From Sorex araneus (taxonomy: Eukaryota > Chordata > Mammalia > Eulipotyphla > Soricidae), in the NCBI RefSeq assembly GCF_027595985.1, contig NC_073306.1:157677219-157741218 (forward strand): a stretch of 64,000 nucleotides of DNA, in the 5' to 3' direction. Below, one piece after another: positions 21,501-35,260 of the stretch. Position 1 is the stretch's first letter. Each line of letters begins with the position of its first letter. The notes beneath the pieces are model-generated. The model ran no database searches and was not told the DNA's origin. It saw only the letters and a program-made list of their open reading frames with translations. The translations under genes and the position numbers were made by a program.

Positions 21501-22020
21501 AACTTTCCCTTTAAGAGAATTTCTATTATAGCCATTAGGATTTCAGTATCCTTAAAGTGGATGTGCACTAAAATAATGAAAATAAGTAAATTGAACTATC
21601 CATCAGAAAAGTAAGAACGTGTTTGTGTCAGCATGCCAAAAAAGAGGAATTAGAGCAAAAGGGAGTTAAAGCAAATTAGCTTGACTGCAAATACTTTCTG
21701 GAATGCAGATTGAAAACAAAAGACATCACTTAAAATTTTGAATTTTGTTTGTTTGCCTTTTCATTCCAATTAAATTCAAAATTGCAGTTGAGAACTCTTA
21801 GACTCTTGCTAAAGCAAACAAGTAACTTATTTCAGTAACATATCCCAAAGAACATATTACTGGCCAACAGGTCCATGACAGGGAGCGAATATCACTAGCC
21901 ATCAGAGAAAGACCATGGGAAATCACATGACATGTCACTTCACCTCTGTTAGCATGGCTCAGACAGAGGCCAGCAAGTGTGGGTGTGTATGTGAGGAAAG
22001 GAAACTGAAAGCACTGTAAG
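21501..22020. other. Unclassified intergenic DNA
   Basis: Nothing recognised; frames are short. Confidence 0.4.
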
Positions 22021-22023
22021 TGG

Positions 22024-22087
22024 GATTGCTCAGTGGTGTAGCCATTATGGGGAACAGTGGCAATTCCTCAAATAGTTAAAATCAGAG
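22024..22087 (+). mobile_element. Small ancient L1M ORF2 fragment
   Basis: gtgtagccattatggggaacagtggcaattcctcaaatagttaaaa matches the order of an old L1 ORF2 block. Too short to classify further. Confidence 0.5.
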
Positions 22088-22340
22088 GTCCTCAGGATGA
22101 GGCTTAGTGGTAAAGAAACTGACCCTCAGATAGGCGGTTAGGAATTCCATACCTGCCCCTGCACCACATGCTGAATGCTAACCCAATGGCACGGCTCTTT
22201 GTTATTCTCGGCGTAACTAATGTGCCACCCACAGTACCAAGCCTGTAAGCACCACAATTGAGGTGTGTGAGCATTGCAACCAACTTGTGTGATCTATAGT
22301 CATTGCAACAACAAAGGGAATGGGGAAATATAAGAAGGAA
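22088..22340 (+). repeat. SINE-III copy
   Basis: tRNA-like start (ggatgaggcttagtggtaaag) and the motif series gtaagcaccacaattgag, gtgagcattgcaaccaac, gtcattgcaacaac. Confidence 0.55.
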
Positions 22341-23010
22341 GATAAAAGAAAATAGCCAGAATCCGGAAACAACCCAATGCCTGAGAACAGACAACTGGTT
22401 AAAGAGACTTTGGTACATCTACACAATGGAATACTATGCAGCTGTTAGGAGAGATGAAGTCATGAAATTTGCTTATAAGTGGATGGTCATGGAGAGTGTC
22501 ATGCTAAGTGAAATGAGTCAGAAATAGAGGACAGACATAGAATGACTGCACTCATCTTTGGAATATAAAATAACATAATAGGATACTGACACCCAAGGAC
22601 AGTAGATACAAGGGCCAGGAATATTGCTCCATGGTTGGCAGGCTGTCTCATGAGCTGGGGGAGAAGGCAGCTGGGATAGAGAAGGGATCATTAAGTCAAT
22701 GATAGTTGGAGGGATCGATCAGGATGGGAGATGTGTGCTGACTGTAGATAAAGGACCAAACGTGATAACCTCTCAGTATCTGAATTGCAAACCATAATGC
22801 CCAAAAGTAGAGACAGAGTATGGGGGAGATTGTTTGCCAAAGAGGCAGGGGGAGAGTTTGGATGGTGGGGATACTGGGGACATTGGTTTTGGAAAATGTG
22901 CCCTGGTAGAGGGAGGAGTGTTTGATTATTGTATGATCGATTATTGTATGACTGAAACTCAAACATGAAAGCTTTGTAACTATCTCACAGTGATTCAATT
23001 TTAAAAAATC
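22341..23010 (+). mobile_element. 5'-truncated L1 3' end with ORF2 C-terminal remnant
   Basis: The frame at 22303-22527 carries CLRTDNWLKRL ... YTMEYYAAVR ... MLSEMSQK and is followed by a stop, then by the L1 3' UTR (gacacccaaggacagtagat, gggagaaggcagctgg) and tcacagtgattcaatttt. About 70 bases after the SINE-III end. Confidence 0.85.
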
Positions 23011-23041
23011 CAATTTATGAATCATTGCAAAAAATTTAAAA

Positions 23042-23250
23042 ATAGAGCCAGAGTGGTAGCTCAGTGGTCAAAGTGCATGCAAAACATGCTTTGCATGTAG
23101 GAGGACTGGGTTCGGTCCTTAGAACTCACTGCATGGTCCTCTGAGCACTGTTCAGAAGAGCACCTGAGCAATAACTGAGATTAGCTTCCAAGTACTGCTG
23201 GGCATGGCAACAAAATCAGAAAAACAAAACACGACAAAAACAAAATTAAA
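23042..23250 (+). repeat. Older SOR-like SINE
   Basis: Sense: gccagagtggtagctcagtggtc ... ggactgggttcggtcc ... tggtcctctgagcactgttcagaag. Diverged, with a longer A-rich end. Confidence 0.7.
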
Positions 23251-23269
23251 GTTAAAGCACTATGAGAGG

Positions 23270-23455
23270 GGCCGGAGCCATAGTTCATTGGTTGGGGCAT
23301 TTGCCTTGCATGCTGCCAAGCCGAGTTCGAGTCCTTGCATCCCATATGGTCTCATAAGCACTGCCAGGAGTAATTCCTGAGTGCAAAGCCAGGAGTAATT
23401 CCTGAATATCACTTTTGTGTGTGACCCAAAAAGCAAAAGAAAACAAAAATAAAAA
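23270..23455 (+). repeat. SOR SINE
   Basis: Sense: ggggccggagccatagttc ... gagttcgagtcc ... cccatatggtctcataagcactgccaggagtaattcc ... gtgtgacccaaaaagc. Ends in an A-rich tail. Confidence 0.9.
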
Positions 23456-24140
23456 AGAAAACCTAACAGGAGATCCATACCATTCTGAACATAGGCCAAA
23501 AGAATAAAAAATCTGCTTCTTGAAGATATATATGAAACATCATTCACAATCACCAAGATAAAAATAGATGCAAATGAAAGAGTATATATATATAATGGTG
23601 TATATGGATCAATAGAATAATATTCTCCTTTAAAAAGTAAGAAAATTGAACTAGAGAGATAGCACAGTGGGTAGGGTGCTTATCTTGTAATGACATGTAA
23701 CTGACATGGATTTGATCCCTGGGACCCCATTTGATCCCCTTAATTCCCACCAATGCAGAACCAGGAGTGTGCAGTGAGCAATGCTGGATATGATGCCCAC
23801 CTCCACCTTCAAAATGGAGACAATCCTGTCATTTTTGATAACATGATTGAATTCTAGTACATAAGGCTAACTGAAATGAAACTGAACCATATGCAGTGAT
23901 AGAAGTATGGTCAGATAGTACTTGAAATGGAATCTAAGATAACTGACGAAGCTGTGAGTAGTCTGGTAGTTCCCTATGGGAGTTAACGGGGCCAGTAGGG
24001 TGAGATGGTTAAAGGTTACAAAATTTCAGTGAGGTAAGGGTATGAAGTACTAGACAGCATGGCAGCTAAAGCTAATAAGGATATATGCCAGAAGTTTGCT
24101 AAGGGCATGCCATCTTAAAAAATCACAGGAGTAACTGAAT
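23456..24140 (+). mobile_element. Ancient L1M 3' part, split by a SINE
   Basis: Blocks catcattcacaatcaccaag, gaaatgaaactgaacc-like, ggaatctaagataactgacg, gttacaaaatttcagtgagg and agtttgctaagggcatgccatctt follow an old L1 3' end. A further block at 24770-24870 (atatcaaaacatgaagtcacatgc ... atttctatttgtcaattttac) looks like its terminus. Confidence 0.6.
23645..23815 (+). repeat. SOR-type SINE, diverged
   Basis: gaactagagagatagcacagtgggtagggtgc ... ggatttgatccctggg ... ccaatgcagaaccaggag. Confidence 0.75.
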
Positions 24141-24735
24141 TAAAAAGTGTTTACTGGAGGGAAACAGCTTCAGTTGGGAAGAATGTCTTACCAGCATAGG
24201 TAAAGAGCAAGGTTGGCAAAGCATGGGGAGATGTAGTTCTAGTTTTATGCCTGATAGAATTTGGGTGATGTAACAGTTTATACATAATAGTTTTCCAGGA
24301 AAATACCCACACTTCTGAGGGATGAATGGATATATGTAGCATATATGGAAAATAATGGAGATGTATCACCAGAGGTATGCTTTTAGCAAGGCAATGAAGA
24401 GAAAGGTAACTGTAGCTCAAGGAGGTTCCATTGCCTAGCTCTTATTAATACAAAGATATCTACAAGGCTCTGTCCTGGTGGCTTGCCTCAAAGGTGGCTT
24501 GTCCCAAAGGTGTCACATCCTCCAAATGACAAGCCTCACTCCTATGTGTTTTAGCAATTTTAGTCTTCTAAGCTTCAGAAGGAAGAGAAGCAATACAAAT
24601 AAGAAAGCTTTGATGATTTGATTAAGTGAACAAGTCTTAAGCACACAAAGAAAAAGAAAGGAAAGAATTGAGAAAGAGGGAAAGAAAAAAGAAAGGAAAG
24701 AGGAGAAAAAGAAGAGGTGAAGAAAGAAGCAAAAT
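24141..24735. other. Unclassified segment within the L1M copy
   Basis: About 600 bases separating two L1M blocks; no family recognised. A purine-rich (gaaa)n stretch lies at 24645-24730. Minus-strand frames rich in S, F and L across it are artefacts of that stretch. Confidence 0.4.
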
Positions 24736-24875
24736 AGCATTGTGAAGTGGTGGATGTGCCGATCTGCCTGGTCACTTTGCACTGCAATCTCTATGCATAT
24801 CAAAACATGAAGTCACATGCTTTCATTATATGCAATTTCTATTTGTCAATTTTACTTCAGAAAAGTTGGAAAGCA

Positions 24876-25436
24876 AATTCATGCCCACCCAATGGGGGAA
24901 GTGCATGTTTAGATCCCTGTTCAACAGACCTGGCCAAGAGCATGTCTGGTCTGCAAAGCAATCTAAAGCCTGGAGCTTGGACCTCTTGGGGAAGTGTGTG
25001 ATTCCATTTCTGAGCTGGAGGGTTTTGTGTGAGACCAGAGCTCCTAGTCGAGCCAGAAGGCAAGGAAGCTTTCCAAGATTAATGGTACTGTGTCAAAAGA
25101 CCACAGGAACCAATTTAAAGTGTACTTGAGGCAATTTGAACACCAAGAGGAGGATAATGGCTCCAGTCAATCGACATACTTTAAATCTGAAAAACTGTTA
25201 GTACAAATTTTGTACAAAAGAGGAAAGCTAACTTTCCTGTGCTGAATCATGTTATTCAATTATGCTGGTGATACTGACTAATTTATTGCATTACCAAAGA
25301 GTATAGGAATGGAAATGTAAATAACTCAGAGAAATGTGTTTTTGGACTCAAAGTGATACAAGTAAAATGAAATCATACAAGTAAAATAAAATCACATTGA
25401 TTACATTTAAATCAGACATGAAATACTCATAATAAT
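24876..25436. other. Unclassified intergenic DNA
   Basis: No repeat of the local families recognised. Short overlapping frames at 24830-25129 show no domain. Confidence 0.4.
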
Positions 25437-25565
25437 CAAAGTGCTGAGTACAAGTTTTCCATGCAGGAGACTCAAGTTTGATTCCCTACCCCATGTGGTC
25501 CCCTAAGTAATGTAAGGAACAACCCCCTGCACCATCAAGTATGTCCCTCCCCAAATAACCCCTAA
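25437..25565 (+). repeat. Diverged SINE
   Basis: aaagtgctgagtacaagttttcc ... gactcaagtttgattccc ... ccatgtggtcccctaag: tRNA-derived head in sense with a degraded body. Confidence 0.5.
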
Positions 25566-25694
25566 AATATGCATATAAATATGCATATGAGGATATATTA
25601 AACATAAAGAAGATTGCCAGATTTTAAGGATTTAAAGTTCTATTTCGCTTCATTTTTAGTCAAGTATTCACAACAAGCAATACAAAATAAATTA

Positions 25695-25850
25695 CTTAGG
25701 ACCTGTTTTGGGGGCAGGTTTGGGTGGTGGTGGGAAAATTTGAAATAATGGTGGTGGGAAGGTGTAATGGTGGTGTGATTGCTGTTGAAATATTGAATGT
25801 AACAAATTATTGTGAACATGTTATAAACATAAAGTAAAATAAAAAAATAA
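25695..25850 (+). repeat. Type-B composite tail, short copy
   Basis: ggtggtgggaaggtgtaatggtggtgtgattgctgttgaaatattgaatgtaac followed by an A-rich end with AATAAA-like signals. Same end as at 5185. Confidence 0.6.
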
Positions 25851-26036
25851 ATTTCTATTTCCCAGGCTACCATTAAAGGTGAAGATCTCTAGAGACATCT
25901 TAGGATTTCAAAGTTAGGAGAAAGTGTTATGAAAGAACTAGCAGGACAGCAAAAAATTGGGTCTGACAAATGGACACACACAATACCCAACTGGTGTAAG
26001 TCCTTCTCATTAATGTCAATTAATAGATATGGGAAT

Positions 26037-26210
26037 TTTTTTTTTTGCTTTTGGGTCACACCCAGAAATGCACAGGGATTACTCCTGGTTCATGCACTCA
26101 GGAATTACTCCTGGCAGTGCTTGGGGGACCATATGGGATGCTGAGAATCAAACCCAGGACAGCTGCATGCAAGGCAAACGTCCTACCCGCTGTGCTATCA
26201 TCCCAGCCCC
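26037..26210 (-). repeat. SOR SINE with short TSD
   Basis: Full antisense copy from gcttttgggtcacaccc to atcatcccagcccc. TSD tgggaatt at 26030-26037 and 26211-26218, overlapping the A-tail by a base or so. Confidence 0.9.
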
Positions 26211-26489
26211 TGGGAATTGTTTTTCACAATGAAATTTGCTTCTTCAAGTTGGTAAATTTTAGAGGTATACAGAAATACCAAGCAAATCACATCTTTGTAA
26301 TAAGTAGTTTTATGTAAAAATGAACATTGTGTCTGGCTGCTAGTATAAATGTTATGATGCACATATAATAAATTGCATTTAAATGATCTTTTTATTGTTA
26401 TGCAAATTGTATAATAAATGGGAGAATTTGCTCTAATAGAGTGGCAATCTTGACTGAATCGGATATTCAATATGTTTATATTTATGGTT

Positions 26490-26660
26490 TGGGTGCTGAG
26501 GGAGTTTGGGCCATAGCCAGGAGTGCTTGGGCTATTCCTGGCTTTGTACTCAGGAATAAACTCTGGCAATGCTTGGGGGAGCCATGTGGTACCTTGACAG
26601 AATCAGATTGGTTGCATGTAAGACAAGGACCTTACCCCGTGTATTATCTCTCTGTCCCTT
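26490..26660 (-). repeat. Older SOR-type SINE
   Basis: ttgggccatagccaggagtgc, cctggctttgtactcagg, gttgcatgtaagacaaggacc, atctctctgtccctt. Confidence 0.7.
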
Positions 26661-26939
26661 ACATTTGTGATTTTAAGAAATAATATATAGTTATATCTCT
26701 TCTGAGATAGCATTAGGCTCACATTATTTATCAGCTTGGCTAATTAATTTATAGGAATTATTTAATAGACAGGAAAGTTCTGTTTCTTAAGTTAGTCAAG
26801 TACAGTTATTTCAAAAGGAAAAAATTGGGGTGATCCAGCTCTAAATGTTCCTCCATTGCAGATTTTTCCTATCGCCATTCTATCACCTTATTTTGTGACA
26901 CTTAATTGGCTAGTTATAAACTGGAACTCATATTCTTTT

Positions 26940-27116
26940 TTTTTTTTTTTTTGCTTTTTGGGTCACACCTGGCAATGCACAGGGGTTACTCCTGGCTCTG
27001 CACTCAGGAATCACCCCTGGCGGTGCTCAGGGGACCATATGGGATGCTGGGAATTGAACCCGGGTTGGCTGCGTGCAAGGCAAATGCCTTACCCGCTGTG
27101 CTATCGCTCCAGCCCC
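26940..27116 (-). repeat. Young full-length SOR SINE with TSD
   Basis: A T-run (antisense A-tail), then gctttttgggtcacacctgg through ctatcgctccagcccc. TSD tggaactcatattctttt at 26922-26939 and tggaactcgtattctttt at 27117-27134, one mismatch in 18. Confidence 0.93.
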
Positions 27117-27144
27117 TGGAACTCGTATTCTTTTATCTATTTAT

Positions 27145-27320
27145 TTTTTGGCTGGATAAGAGAATTTGGGCCATGCCTGGTTACACTCATGATTTCCTTC
27201 TGACTGTGCTGAGGGATCATTTTTTAGTAGTACTCAGAGGCTTACATGGGTGCTGGAGAGCAAACTCATGCCAGATGCATGCAAGGCAAACACCTTAAAA
27301 CCTCGATTCTTCCTCTCTGG
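27145..27320 (-). repeat. Older SOR-type SINE
   Basis: tttgggccatgcctggttacactc, gctgagggatcatt, gatgcatgcaaggcaaacacc. Abuts the young copy, with a short loss in the middle. Confidence 0.65.
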
Positions 27321-27985
27321 ACTGAACCCTGATTACTTAGTACTGACTGCACCTATGGACTGATGACACAGTGACAAAACAGCCTAAAGGTGCAATTTTC
27401 CAAGAATTGAGCAAGAGTAGCGATAGATCAGGTTAATTATTATACATTCTTTCAAAAAGTGCAGAGGCAAACAGCCTCTCCACAAAATTATCCCCAGTCC
27501 CATTATTGATGGTGGAGATGAAGGAGATAATTAGAAACCAATGTGGGTTTCAGAAATTTCTTACCAATTTCGCTCAGTTTTATAGGCTTCAATCTGTCCT
27601 ATTCCATACATCCCATTCATCTTCTAAAGTGCTGGCCCTTCTGACCACTGACTACAGGAGCAGGAGTAGAAGTAGCCCCAGCAAGGTGGTCTAATCTCCA
27701 CAAAACTGCATAATACCAAATCCTAGAATAAATGGAAAGGTCTTATATTTGTCTATATCTCAATTTCATCTTTTTAATCCATATCTATACCCACGTCAAC
27801 CTCCCTCTAGTAATTCTGCTTCTCCAAACAAATGTAGAATGCTGCAGGAAATATGTTCCTAATCTATATAAATTCAGGGGGCATTCTTCAAGGATGTAGA
27901 TCAGTCATAAGAAGAGCCAACACATTACTGAGCAACAAGAGTGTGGGAATATCTCATTAGCTAGTTTAAATCTCAACTATAAAGA
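27321..27985. other. Unclassified intergenic DNA
   Basis: No gene or family recognised. A short frame ends in an RSRSRSS run (27506-27694) but has no other support. Confidence 0.4.
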
Positions 27986-28105
27986 TTTCAAAGAGCTCAA
28001 TAACTTGTTCAAGGTTATAGAAATAGCAAGTGGTAGGAAGAAGCAATATTTGATCTTGGTCTATCTAACTCCAAAAGTCATGATCAGACTAATCTATCTT
28101 AGGGA
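27986..28105 (+). repeat. MIR 3' part
   Basis: ctcaataacttgttcaaggttatag ... caagtggtaggaag ... tatttgatcttggtctat matches the MIR core order (aacttgcccaaggtcacac). Confidence 0.5.
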
Positions 28106-28664
28106 ATAAAATGGAGGAATTACACATATGTGAAATGTTAATTGATGGATGAGTGTCACATTCCAAACAAGCAAGGTAATTAATCTAATTCAACACTAAT
28201 GATTAGGTCTCATTAATACTATATTTAGTAAGTGAGCATCTAATTTCTTTTAAGAGACGTAGATAAATTGGAGGAATTTTTAGGAGACCAACCAACCAGT
28301 GAAGGATTTAGAAAGTGGAAATGTTAATGAATCAATGCAGGCAATGAAGTAAACAGCAAGGAATGGGACTCCTGATTAGATTGTAAGGCAGACAGCACAG
28401 TTCAAAGAATTGGGCGGAGAAATATTTTAAACCTGAAGATACTAACAAAGTATATTTAAGAGAGAAGGTCCCTACATATCACCTGCCATTCTAGAGACCT
28501 GTACAAGGTGGGCACGGTTTCCTAACAGTCCATTAAATATTCAAATGACTAAATTATTTTAAATCAGTGGAAGTGCCCAACCAGAGGCCTGGTACCCACC
28601 ATATGCTCCCTCATTTTATAAGTTTTCAGATGAATTTCTTAATTCTCACCTTCTTGTAAATTAG
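28106..28664. other. Unclassified intergenic DNA
   Basis: Nothing recognised. Confidence 0.4.
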
Positions 28665-28977
28665 ATTTTTATCTTTTTAGAGCAGTTTTAGGTTCACAGT
28701 CACACTGATAGGAAGTGGACATTTCCCACAAGTGTGATTTCCCCATTATGAAGTCCCCCACCTAAGTGGCACATTTGTCACCATTGATGAATAACACGGA
28801 CATCCTATTGTTGCCCAGAGACCATCATTTACATTGGGGTTTATTCTTTGCATAGAATTATTTTATACAAACTGTTCACTTTCCTAAATGCAGTCTATGC
28901 TCCACCTGTTCGTGCCCCACTGTCTCCTAATACCTACCAATGACTGCAACATTAAGCCATGGAAAACTTTGAAAAAA
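28665..28977 (-). mobile_element. Ancient L1M-type 3' UTR
   Basis: agagcagttttaggttcacagtcacactgata ... ccccattatgaagtcccccacc ... ggcacatttgtcaccattgatgaataac is a familiar old L1 3' UTR in antisense. Broken at its right end by the SINE. Confidence 0.6.
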
Positions 28978-29150
28978 TTTTTTTTTGCTTTTTGGGTCAC
29001 ACCTGGTGATGCTCTAGAGATTACTCCTGGTTCTGTACTCAGGAATAACTACTGGTGGTGCTCTGGGGACTATCTGGGATGCCAGGGATTGAACCCAGAA
29101 TGGCTGCATGCAAGGCAGATGCCCTCCCCACTGTACTATGGCTCTGACTC
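28978..29150 (-). repeat. SOR SINE
   Basis: Complete antisense copy: gctttttgggtcacacctgg ... ttctgtactcaggaataac ... gctgcatgcaaggcagatgcc ... atggctctgactcc. Confidence 0.88.
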
Positions 29151-29269
29151 CAAAAGTGTTTTGGTTTATGAAATTAGGATGCATCGAGTTCTAGTTGCTC
29201 TCTCACTTTCTCATGGTATATAAAATAATGGTGCTTATTACAATTGTTGGTGTTTAATAAACAGCAAAA

Positions 29270-29440
29270 CATAGTAGTTTTGTGATCTGAGGGAAGTGAG
29301 TTAAGTTCTCTGTGCCTCTCTGGTATCCTTACCTCTAAAGTGTCGTAATAATAGTACCTTTCATGTAGGTTTGTTGTGAGTGGTAAGAAAACTATGTCAG
29401 GTGATTAGAGCAAAGTGACAGCTATCTGTTGCCACAAGGA
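29270..29440 (+). repeat. MIR
   Basis: agttttgtgatctgagggaagtgagttaagttctctgtgcctc ... cctctaaagtgtcgtaataatagtacctttcatgtaggtttgttgtgag closely follows the MIR 3' part. Confidence 0.7.
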
Positions 29441-29446
29441 TGGTTG

Positions 29447-29870
29447 TGTAGCAGACAACATCATATTTTGGTGGCTTCAAACAGTAATTTATTATGATTT
29501 TATTTTGATTGATCTGCTAAACTACGTTCCATGGAACTAACTCGGGCATCTATGGTGAAAAAGTCAGCCAGCTGAATTCATTTGGGATTTTTATACGTCC
29601 AATGGCATAAGTAGGATCCCTCCCCCACCACCTCTCCCTATTTACATGTTCCTTAACCTTCTAGAACACTCACTGGGCTTGTTCTCCTGGTGATGACAGA
29701 ATTCTGAGAGCAAACCATGATGCCTAGACTAAGCTGACCAGTTGCATTTTTGTTCAATGCATGTTATGAGAACCTCCCAGTTTCAGAGAATGAGGAAGTC
29801 TCTACCTTCTGCTAAAGGAGTGACAATATCATACTGCAGAGATCATGGGTTTGGGCCTGGATTGTAACAT
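29447..29870 (+). repeat. Ancient mammalian repeat, family uncertain
   Basis: cagacaacatcatattttggtggcttcaaacagtaatttatt ... cactgggcttgttctcctggtgatgacagaattctgagagc. Probably related to 11885-12175. Name not known to me. Confidence 0.35.
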
Positions 29871-30555
29871 TGCTTTCTTCTTACAATTAATCTACTACCA
29901 CCAGTGCCTGGCATTCCGAGTACCTAATAAATCTCACCTGTCATCATCATCGTTCTCATCATTAATGAAGTTTTTTAGTAATTATCTGTTGAGCTGAAGT
30001 GCCTTAGTGCAACCTGGCTAAAGAAAACATGATGTCTCAAAAGTGTGAAGTCTTAAAATATGAAAGATATTTGGTCCCAGTGTCTCTCTCTCTCTGACTT
30101 TAGTGGGAAAAATAAAAAGCTCAACAGAGGCGAAATTACTTGTATGACATTGTACAACAGAAGAACTTGGATACCATATTCCTGTGACAATTCTATCTCT
30201 ACCATAAAATTCTGTTTCCTTGCAAAGCATGAATGAAAAAAACACAACACATTTTCCTTTAAAATCCATAAAAATATTAAACAAGATAAATGCAAAGTAT
30301 GATCATCTCTTATAGGTATATTTATAATCTGTGCTGACTACTTTAAATGTAAGCTTTTAGTCTGTTGAAAACTGAATTCTTTTTAATTATGCCCCAAAGT
30401 TGTATAAAATGAAAGTAATTCTCAATCCTCATGTCACCACATCTAATTCCAACTTGAAATATATCTACAATATACATTTTTATGTAGATTCAATAAGAAT
30501 GGATAGTACGTGAAATTCTGATGTGTGTGTGTGCATGTGCGTGCATGCGAGTATG
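29871..30555. other. Unclassified DNA with a MIR-like 3' end
   Basis: Near 29898 cagtgcctggcattccgagtacctaataaatc resembles a MIR tail. The rest is unclassified. Confidence 0.35.
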
Positions 30556-30640
30556 TCTATGTGTGTGGTGCTAGAAATTGAACCTGGGGCTTTGCAAGGC
30601 ATACATTGCACCATGAGCCACAGTCATGATTCTGAAATTC
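30520..30640 (-). repeat. GT-rich run and SINE head
   Basis: An imperfect (gt/gc)n run at 30520-30565 is followed by an antisense tRNA-like head (ctagaaattgaacctggggctttgcaaggc). Confidence 0.5.
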
Positions 30641-30851
30641 ACATATGCTTGCAAAGGAACAGACAAGGATAAATTATTTCTGATATCACACTGAGAATAA
30701 AGCATTTAGTATTTAAATGTGTAATAAACTTGATTTACTCTTTTCAGATAGCAAATGCACACTGAACATATTTTTATTTTAAAATAAATTGGTTTGAAGC
30801 CCATAAATACTCAGAAATATACATTTATTATTTGATTCCATTACTTGTTCG

Positions 30852-30995
30852 TTTTGTTTTGAGGTCACACCTGGTGGTGTTTAGTTTTGTTTTAGAGGTC
30901 ATTCCCAGCTATCTTCGGGGGCTATGCCATGCTGGGCATTGAACCCAGGTCTGTGCATGCAGAGCATGAGCTTCAACCCATTCCATTCTCTCCTC
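30852..30995 (-). repeat. Diverged SOR-type SINE
   Basis: ttttgaggtcacacctggtgg, gaggtcattcccagc, ccatgctgggcattgaacccagg, gcatgcagagcatgagc. Confidence 0.7.
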
Positions 30996-31120
30996 CCTCC
31001 CTTCCTTCCCTCTCTCCCTCATGAACATTGTCTATAATGTACAACTATTAAGTCAACGGAGAATGCATGGAAGATTTTTGACCCAGGTGACTTTGATATA
31101 AACCTTGTTTTACGTAGTCA

Positions 31121-31132
31121 CAGAAATTTCTT
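31121..31132. repeat. Target-site duplication of the HSPD1 retrocopy, left copy
   Basis: cagaaatttctt. Identical to 33386-33397. It lies just outside the poly(T), which is the antisense A-tail of the retrocopy. Confidence 0.85.
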
Positions 31133-31617
31133 TTTTTTTTTAATTTTAAACAATTTTTATTACACAAAGGTTATCACATAATTGGATAGTTTTCTACTTT
31201 GTACACAATTATTCTTACTCTCCACAGAAAGGCTGCTTCTTAACTTCTCATCTGGTGATGGCAAGCACTAAAATCCTGAGTTTAACAGAATAGTAGTAAA
31301 AATGCCTCGTGATTTAAGTTTAAAGCAGTACATTGGTACATGGCTCTTGCACTCAGTCATCAGGAATGTACAAATGTCTTTTTATTCAAAAATACAAAAT
31401 AAATTATCTGTAGGCATGGACAATGACAGCAGTAAACCATTATATGTTGTCAACTGAAACCAGTAACTGATGATTATAGCGATTTTCTTAAAACATCAGC
31501 CAGCCTTTTCTTCAGTGTTTTTCCTTCAACTGACTTCTCTGAAGTTATAGATGAGGAGTACCTGCCTTGAGCTTCCTCTCACAGTTCATTAATAATGGTA
31601 AAGCACTATTCTATGAA
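31133..31617 (-). other. 3' UTR and short A-tail of the HSPD1 retrocopy
   Basis: Non-coding mRNA tail of the retrocopy. It ends in an A-tail of only about 9-11 bases (plus-strand T-run at 31131-31141). The AATAAA signal is at 31156-31161. Some 485 bases are kept, so the 3' UTR looks essentially complete. Confidence 0.75.
31156..31161 (-). terminator. AATAAA polyadenylation signal of the retrocopied HSPD1 mRNA
   Basis: Plus strand tttatt at 31156-31161, that is AATAAA on the minus strand, about 15 bases before the A-tail. Confidence 0.75.
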
Positions 31618-33498
<1,881 letters not shown>

Positions 33499-33514
33499 TC
33501 AAATATATTTTAAA

Positions 33515-34085
33515 AATATGATAAAACACATATATCCTAGAATTGGCCACCTAAGTATATTTAAGTACAGTGTCGACCGAGGTTAAGTGCATTCTTACTA
33601 TTGTGCTACCATCACAGCTCTTTCTCCACAGAAACTTCATTTTGCAAAACCTAAGCTGCTGCATTCATGGCAGAAGCCTGTGGAATAATGGCTCTTTATT
33701 TGTGCCGCCCTGGCTTCTGGCAATCACTGTTTTAGCTTTCTGTCTCCATGAATCTGACTATTCCAGATGCCTCAAAAACATGTAATCAAACATCTGTCCT
33801 TTTTACACGCAGTAAAATAATAATGTCTATTACTAAGTACACAGGGCAATGTATTGGTGTGATATTTATCCATTTGTGACTGACATTTGACTTAGGACAC
33901 TGTCTTCAGGATTCAGCTATGTTGTAGCATGTATCTGAATTTCTTTCCCTTTGAAGACTGATTACTATTCCACTGAATGTCTATGCCAAATTATATGCAT
34001 CCATTCATGGATATGTTCTATTTGGATTGTTATACATTAATGCTGTTCAGTTTTGAGTGTATACCATTAAATTATTTCCCCCTTC
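33515..34085 (-). mobile_element. Ancient L1M 3' UTR
   Basis: gtgcattcttactattgtgctaccatcacagctc, ctggcttctggcaatcactg, ttctgtctccatgaatctgactattccag, cagctatgttgtagcatgtatctgaatttctttcc: a well-known old L1 3' region in antisense. The HSPD1 retrocopy landed just to its left. Confidence 0.75.
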
Positions 34086-35012
34086 CAAGGAATATTAAAA
34101 CTACATAAGTTAACATTACTCTTGGTATACATACTTTTCAATTTATAGTAACAAGCTTCCATTTCATTTTAATGAATCTAGAGGGGCTCAGGCATCTCTT
34201 GAAATAAACTCTTTCCATTTGGGGGAGCATAATAATTCATAGTTTACTGTCTTAGGTATTAAAACAGACATTTTAAAGGGGAATAAATCTATGTGTGTAT
34301 GTGAGTGCTAGACTTAATGATCCTCAATGAAGAAAACTTCATGGAGTCACCCACCATTGTTTTAGAAAGATCAGTGCATTCATTCAAGGTTTTCCCTGCT
34401 CTCATCAAAGGCTCCTGTGATTTTTTTTCCCTATCTTCTCTAACACTTGGATCTGTTCTTCCCAAGTTCATCAGATACTTCTGTTGTGTTGGGGATCAAA
34501 CCCAGGATCTCCTGGCCTATAAGTCTCATTTGAGCATGTTTTCATGCATCTTGGAGATAAAGAAAGTTCAGTGCATATCTTCTCTGCTTGGATCCCCCAA
34601 TCCCTGATGTTGCTTTTGGTACTATTTTTATTGTCCTGGTGATGTCTTAAAAGATACAATAGTAAAATAACAATGGTTCCTCCATACTGAAATTCCTGTT
34701 TCCTCCATCCTGAAATTCCTCCCTAAACATGCTCATATGTTTTCTCCTATCTTAGATACACTTAGCACCAGATATCTCAGAAGAGAAACTTCACCTTAGC
34801 ATCTAGCTTGGGTAGAGCAACAGTTTCTTCAATTCCACATAGGTGGAAAGGAGATTGTATTCTAGTTCTTTAACTATGCATTTTCCAATCTAATATTAGA
34901 CCAAAAAATCATGATTCAGTTCTCTTGGAGCTTGACTCTACGTATGTAAAATCAATTCTATTTTGAGAGAAGAGAAAAAAATCACAAATTGAAAGGATTT
35001 CATTTCAGAACT
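34086..35012. other. Unclassified intergenic DNA
   Basis: A short SINE head (ttggggatcaaacccaggatc) lies near 34480. Nothing else recognised. Confidence 0.4.
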
Positions 35013-35260
35013 GGGGATGTGACACAGTAGTAGAGTCTGCATTGCAAATATAAGGATAAGCATTCAGCCCCTGACTTCTCACTTGCAGTAGGCACTGCCC
35101 TCAGGAACTGGTGGGGGGCAGGGAGGGACATACAAGTGTATGGTCTCTAGCACACTGCAACTAGGTGTATGCAAACACCACAAATAAGGTATGAGGACCT
35201 TGGATTCTCACCCCACCCTATACCCATTGCAGAAGCAATAATCAAAGGCATGAGAAGGAA
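35013..35260 (+). repeat. SINE-III copy
   Basis: tRNA-like head (ggggatgtgacacagtagtagagtctgc), then ctctagcacactgcaactagg and gcaaacaccacaaataagg motifs. Confidence 0.5.

Noticed and set aside
26856-27298. Overlapping frames of 115-130 codons containing FGSHLAMHRGYSWLCTQE-like peptides
   Set aside because: This peptide is the antisense translation of the SOR SINE and recurs wherever the SINE occurs.
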